Source: CAYYFX01 sp964471155 (GTDB taxonomy: Bacteria > ARS69). From it: a DNA stretch of 64,000 bases. Numbering within the stretch: position 1 is the first letter of the stretch; each line of letters starts with the position of its first letter. Where the stretch lies: contig CAYYFX010000004.1 of the NCBI GenBank assembly GCA_964471155.1, positions 26,041 to 90,040 on the forward strand, read 5' to 3'. The notes beneath the pieces are model-generated. The model made no database searches. It was not told the origin of the DNA and was given only the letters and a program-made list of their open reading frames with translations. Below are positions 60,100-64,000 of this stretch, in pieces. Made by a program: the position numbers and the translations under genes.

Positions 60100-60924
60100 C
60101 TACTTCCTCCTCTTCACGATCAGCGCGTCGGACGCCTTCTTCGCGCGCCGGGTCTTGTAGCCCTTCGACGGCTGGCCCCAGGGCGAGCACGGATGCCGCC
60201 CGCCGGAGGACTTGCCCTCGCCGCCGCCCATGGGATGGTCGATCGGGTTCATCGCCACGCCGCGCACGAACGGCCGCCAACCCAGCCAGCGGTTCCGGCC
60301 GGCCTTGCCGATGGAGATGTTCTGCGCCTCCTCGTTGCCCACCTGGCCGATCGTGGCGTAGCACGCGGCCGGGACCTTGCGCACCTCGCCCGAGGGGAGG
60401 CGCAGGAGGATCAGGCTGCCCTCCTTGGCCATGACCTGCGCGAACGTGCCCGCGCCGCGCGCGATCTTCGCGCCCTGCCCGGGCCGCATCTCGATGGCGT
60501 GCACCACCGTGCCCAGCTGCACCTTGGACAGCGGCATCGCGTTCCCGGTGCGCAGCTCCGCGTCCGGCCCGGACACCACGGTGTCCCCGACCGCCAGGCC
60601 GAGCGGGGCGATGATGTACCGCTTCTCGCCGTCCGCGTAGCCCAGCAGCGCGATGCGCGCGTTCCGGTTCGGGTCGTACTCCACCGTGAGCACCCGCGCG
60701 GGAATGCCGTGCTTGTCGCGGCGGAAGTCGATCCGGCGGTACATGCGCTTGTGGCCGCCGCCGCGGTGCCGCGCCGTCACGTGCCCGTGGTGGTTCCGCC
60801 CGCCCTTCTTGCGCAGCGGCTCCAGCAGGGACTTCTCCGGCGTGGAGGCGGTGATCTCCGCGAAATCCGACGTCGTGTAGTACCGCCGCGCGGCGGTATA
60901 CGGCTTGTGCTTCTTGAGCGCCAT
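60100..60924 (-). CDS. rplB: 50S ribosomal protein L2
   Basis: 274 residues. KKGGRNHHGHVTARHRGGGHKRMYRRIDFRR near residue 40 and GRNRWLGWRPFVRGVAMNPIDHPMGGGEGKSSGGRHP near 225 are the L2 signatures at the peptidyl-transferase centre, including the conserved His in NPIDHPMGGG. ATG 60924 gives MALKKHKPYTAARR. It follows an unusually long 228-bp gap from rplW. Confidence 0.97.
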   Translation of the reverse strand: MALKKHKPYTAARRYYTTSDFAEITASTPEKSLLEPLRKKGGRNHHGHVTARHRGGGHKRMYRRIDFRRDKHGIPARVLTVEYDPNRNARIALLGYADGEKRYIIAPLGLAVGDTVVSGPDAELRTGNAMPLSKVQLGTVVHAIEMRPGQGAKIARGAGTFAQVMAKEGSLILLRLPSGEVRKVPAACYATIGQVGNEEAQNISIGKAGRNRWLGWRPFVRGVAMNPIDHPMGGGEGKSSGGRHPCSPWGQPSKGYKTRRAKKASDALIVKRRK

Positions 60925-61152
60925 TACCCCAATCCCTCGTGTCCGCTTCGGGCCACGCCTGCATCCATCGGCCAACGGGTTCGGAAATCCCGAGTTCTCG
61001 GGCGCTTTCGGAACCGTTCCGGGTCACTCCCCCCGGGTCGGGGGTGATACCCGTCGCGGCACGGACACTGCCACGGATGCGGCGGCTCTCTGTCGTACTC
61101 GACCTGCGTCGTGCGACCTGCTCCCCGGCGCGGCGCCGAGCCCCCGAGCGGA
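60925..61152 (-). other. 228-bp gap inside the S10 operon (rplW-rplB)
   Basis: No protein or RNA gene recognised. It holds a small perfect inverted repeat (CCCGAG-TT-CTCGGG, 60989-61002) and GC-rich stretches but no convincing -35/-10 pair. In most bacteria rplW and rplB are nearly contiguous. Confidence 0.7.
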
Positions 61153-61440
61153 CTACATCTGCTCGTAGAGGTCGATCACCTGACCCTCCCGGAGGGTCAC
61201 CAGGGCCTTCTTCCAGTCCGCGCGCTTGCCCTCATGGGCGCCCATGCGCCGGTTCTTCCCGGCCACGGTCATCGTGCGGACGTTCTCCACCTTCACGTCG
61301 AAGCGGCGTTCCACCGCCTCCCTGATCTGCAGCTTGTTCGCCTCGCGGGCCACCTCGAAGGCGTACTCGCGGCGCGTCTCGCGCGCGATCGTGGCCTTCT
61401 CCGTGAGCAGCGGGCGCTTCAGCACCGAACGCTGATCCAT
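61153..61440 (-). CDS. rplW: 50S ribosomal protein L23
   Basis: 95 residues: LKRPLLTEKATIARETRREYAFEVAREANKLQI, and RRMGAHEGKRADWKKALVTLREGQVIDLYEQM. Docking site for trigger factor and SRP at the tunnel exit. ATG overlaps the rplD stop (TGATG). Confidence 0.97.
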   Translation of the reverse strand: MDQRSVLKRPLLTEKATIARETRREYAFEVAREANKLQIREAVERRFDVKVENVRTMTVAGKNRRMGAHEGKRADWKKALVTLREGQVIDLYEQM

Positions 61441-62066
61441 CAGCCCAGCACCTCCGCCAGCTCGGCCAGCGCGTCCTTCGTGATCAGGACGCGGTCCGCG
61501 GCCACCACGGTGTAGGTGTTCACGTCCCGCGCGGGCATGGCGATCACGTTGGGGATGTTCCGCGTGGAGAGCGCGATCTCGTCCGTGAGATCCTTCACGA
61601 GGATCAGCACCTTGTCCGCCGCCAGCTCCATGCGGTTCAGCATGTCCTGCACCGGCTTCGTCTTGATCTCCTTCGGATCGAAGGAGTCCAGCACCAGCAC
61701 GCGGTCCGCCTTCGCGCGGTCCGACAGCGCGGAGCGCAGCGCCGCCCGGCGGGCCTTCTTCGGCAGCCGGTAACGGTGGTCCCGCGGCTTCGGGCCGTGG
61801 ATGATGCCGCCGCCGACCCAGAGCGGGCTGCGCCACGTGCCGGCGCGCGCGCGCCCCGTGCCCTTCTGGCGCCACGGCTTGGAGTTCGACCGCGAGATAT
61901 CCGCGCGCGTCTTCGTGCGCACCGTGCCGAGCCGCTGGTTCGCCTGGAAGTTCACGACCGCCTCCCACACGAGGTGGGCATTCGGCTCGATCCCGAACAG
62001 GCCGTCCGGCAGGTCCACGGAACCGGTCTTGTCGCCGCCGGCATTGTAGGTCACAGCCTTCGCCAT
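61440..62066 (-). CDS. rplD: 50S ribosomal protein L4
   Basis: 208 residues: the tunnel loop segment KPWRQKGTGRARAGTWRSPLWVGGGIIHGPKPRDH and the C-terminal VYTVVAADRVLITKDALAELAEVLG-type end. In E. coli L4 autoregulates the S10 operon at the leader; no such leader was recognised here. Confidence 0.97.
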   Translation of the reverse strand: MAKAVTYNAGGDKTGSVDLPDGLFGIEPNAHLVWEAVVNFQANQRLGTVRTKTRADISRSNSKPWRQKGTGRARAGTWRSPLWVGGGIIHGPKPRDHRYRLPKKARRAALRSALSDRAKADRVLVLDSFDPKEIKTKPVQDMLNRMELAADKVLILVKDLTDEIALSTRNIPNVIAMPARDVNTYTVVAADRVLITKDALAELAEVLG

Positions 62067-62076
62067 CTCGATGCTC

Positions 62077-62736
62077 CTAGGCCGCCTTGTGCCGCGGCAC
62101 GCGGACGCCCTTCTTCGTCTTCGTGATCCAGACCTCGCCGTTCACGGGGCCGGGCACCGCACCCCGGACCAGCAGGTACCGGTTCTCGCCGTCCACGCGC
62201 ACCAGTTCCAGGTTCCGCAGGGTGACGCGATCCATGCCCAGGTGCCCCGCCATCTTCTTGCCGCGGAACACGCGCGAGGGATCCGCGCACTGCCCGATGG
62301 AGCCGGGCTCGCGCTTGCTCATGCCGCCGTGGCTCATGTCGCCGCGGGCGAAGCCGTGCCGCTTGATGGTGCCGGCGAAGCCGCGCCCCTTCGACGTACC
62401 GCGCACGTCCACCCGCTCGCCCGCGGTGAAGATCTCCTCCACCTTGATCTCCTGCCCGGGCGCGAAGCCCTCGGCGGAGGGCACGCGGAACTCCGTGAGC
62501 CGCCGCATGGCGGGAAGCCCTGCCTTCTTCAGGTGGCCGAGCCGCGGCTTCGTGCAGCGCCGCTCCTTCGTGGGGAAGCAGGCGACCTGCACGGCCGCGT
62601 AGCCGTCCTTGTCGGGCGTCCGGACCTGCGAGACGCGGACCGGCTCGGCCTCGATGATGGTCACAGGGACAACGCGGCCGTCCTCCGCGAAGACCTGCGT
62701 CATGCCCTTCTTGCGGCCGAGGAATCCCTGAATCAT
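62077..62736 (-). CDS. rplC: 50S ribosomal protein L3
   Basis: 219 residues: IQGFLGRKKGMTQVFAEDGRVVPVTII at the start; KGRGFAGTIKRHGFARGDMSHGGMSKREPGSIGQ near residue 125 is the extension reaching the peptidyl-transferase centre, including the conserved Gln in GSIGQ. ATG 62736 follows rpsJ closely. Confidence 0.97.
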   Translation of the reverse strand: MIQGFLGRKKGMTQVFAEDGRVVPVTIIEAEPVRVSQVRTPDKDGYAAVQVACFPTKERRCTKPRLGHLKKAGLPAMRRLTEFRVPSAEGFAPGQEIKVEEIFTAGERVDVRGTSKGRGFAGTIKRHGFARGDMSHGGMSKREPGSIGQCADPSRVFRGKKMAGHLGMDRVTLRNLELVRVDGENRYLLVRGAVPGPVNGEVWITKTKKGVRVPRHKAA

Positions 62737-62740
62737 GACG

Positions 62741-63052
62741 TCAGACCTTGATCTCGATGTCGACGCCCGCAGGCAGGTCCAGACGCTGCAGGGCGTCCAC
62801 CGTCTGCGGGGTCGAATTGTGGATGTCAATCAGGCGCTTGTGGATGCGCCGCTCGAACTGCTCCCGCGACTTCTTGTCCACGTGCGGAGAGCGGTTCACG
62901 GTGTAGATGGTCTTCTTCGTGGGAAGCGGCACGGGGCCCGCGATCCGCGCCCCGGTCCGCTCCGCGGTGCGGACGATCTCCGCCGCGGAACGGTCCAGGA
63001 TGACGTGATCGTAGGCGCGAAGCCGGATCCGGATTCTGGGCGTGCCGACCAT
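62741..63052 (-). CDS. rpsJ: 30S ribosomal protein S10
   Basis: 103 residues: IRIRLRAYDHVILDRSAAEIVRTAERTGARIAGPVPLPTKK, NRSPHVDKKSREQFE. First gene of the S10 operon and partner of NusB in antitermination. Ten bases after the tuf stop, so it may share the tuf transcript. Confidence 0.97.
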   Translation of the reverse strand: MVGTPRIRIRLRAYDHVILDRSAAEIVRTAERTGARIAGPVPLPTKKTIYTVNRSPHVDKKSREQFERRIHKRLIDIHNSTPQTVDALQRLDLPAGVDIEIKV

Positions 63053-63062
63053 GCTTCCTCCG

Positions 63063-64000
<938 letters not shown>

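Overview
The window is bacterial, very GC-rich (about 70 % by eye) and gene-dense. GTG and TTG starts are common, and many neighbouring genes overlap by one to four bases. A secreted polysaccharide deacetylase carries a C-terminal FlgD-like/secretion-type domain, and there is a complete C5 heme pathway and a multiheme cytochrome fused to HEAT/TPR repeats. Together these fit an uncultured FCB-group lineage such as Candidatus Eisenbacteria; that placement is inference only. A run of 100 N flanked by an exact 55-bp duplication shows the sequence is a scaffold, probably a metagenome-assembled genome. No phage, insertion sequence or CRISPR array was seen.

Region by region. 1-7031 (+): a reductive pyrimidine-catabolism set (class III aminotransferase, preT, preA) runs by overlapping codons into a potassium-uptake pair (TrkH-type channel, TrkA-type regulator) and a HAMP-only membrane protein. 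7054-20617: mixed envelope and accessory genes, namely a type IV pilin with a candidate sigma-54 promoter, a JmjC/cupin-like protein split by the assembly gap, an SGNH hydrolase, a TMTC-like membrane/TPR protein, a TonB-domain protein, an EamA transporter, a polysaccharide deacetylase, an HtrA-type protease, a large PTPS-related membrane protein and an octaheme cytochrome with HEAT/TPR repeats. 20728-22122 (+): a beta-CASP RNase-like metallo-hydrolase.

22098-34415 (-): a heme operon transcribed hemH, hemA, hemC, hemD, hemB, hemL, histidine kinase, response regulator, hemE-hemN (one fused reading frame), hemG. It holds every step from glutamyl-tRNA to protoheme. From hemA to hemEN each junction overlaps by one to four bases. 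A strong sigma-70 promoter lies before hemH. The two-component system inside the pathway and the HemE-HemN fusion are the most unusual features of the window.

34683-41413 (+): elongation factor P, an alpha-oxoamine synthase (serine palmitoyltransferase-like) overlapping an acetoacetate-decarboxylase-like gene, citrate synthase, and small enzymes (DinB, VOC, SDR). 41427-47001 (-): dCMP deaminase, DoxX, two cold-shock proteins flanking a fatty-acid desaturase, tRNA-Asn with its own promoter, a 10-bp tandem repeat, and a PAS hybrid histidine kinase.

47194-64000 (-): the str/S10/spc/alpha ribosomal supercluster from tuf (cut by the window end) through rpsJ, the L3-L17 genes, secY, adk, map, infA and rpoA to rplQ. 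Gene order is the usual bacterial one apart from a 228-bp gap between rplW and rplB. The cluster ends in a strong hairpin beyond rplQ.
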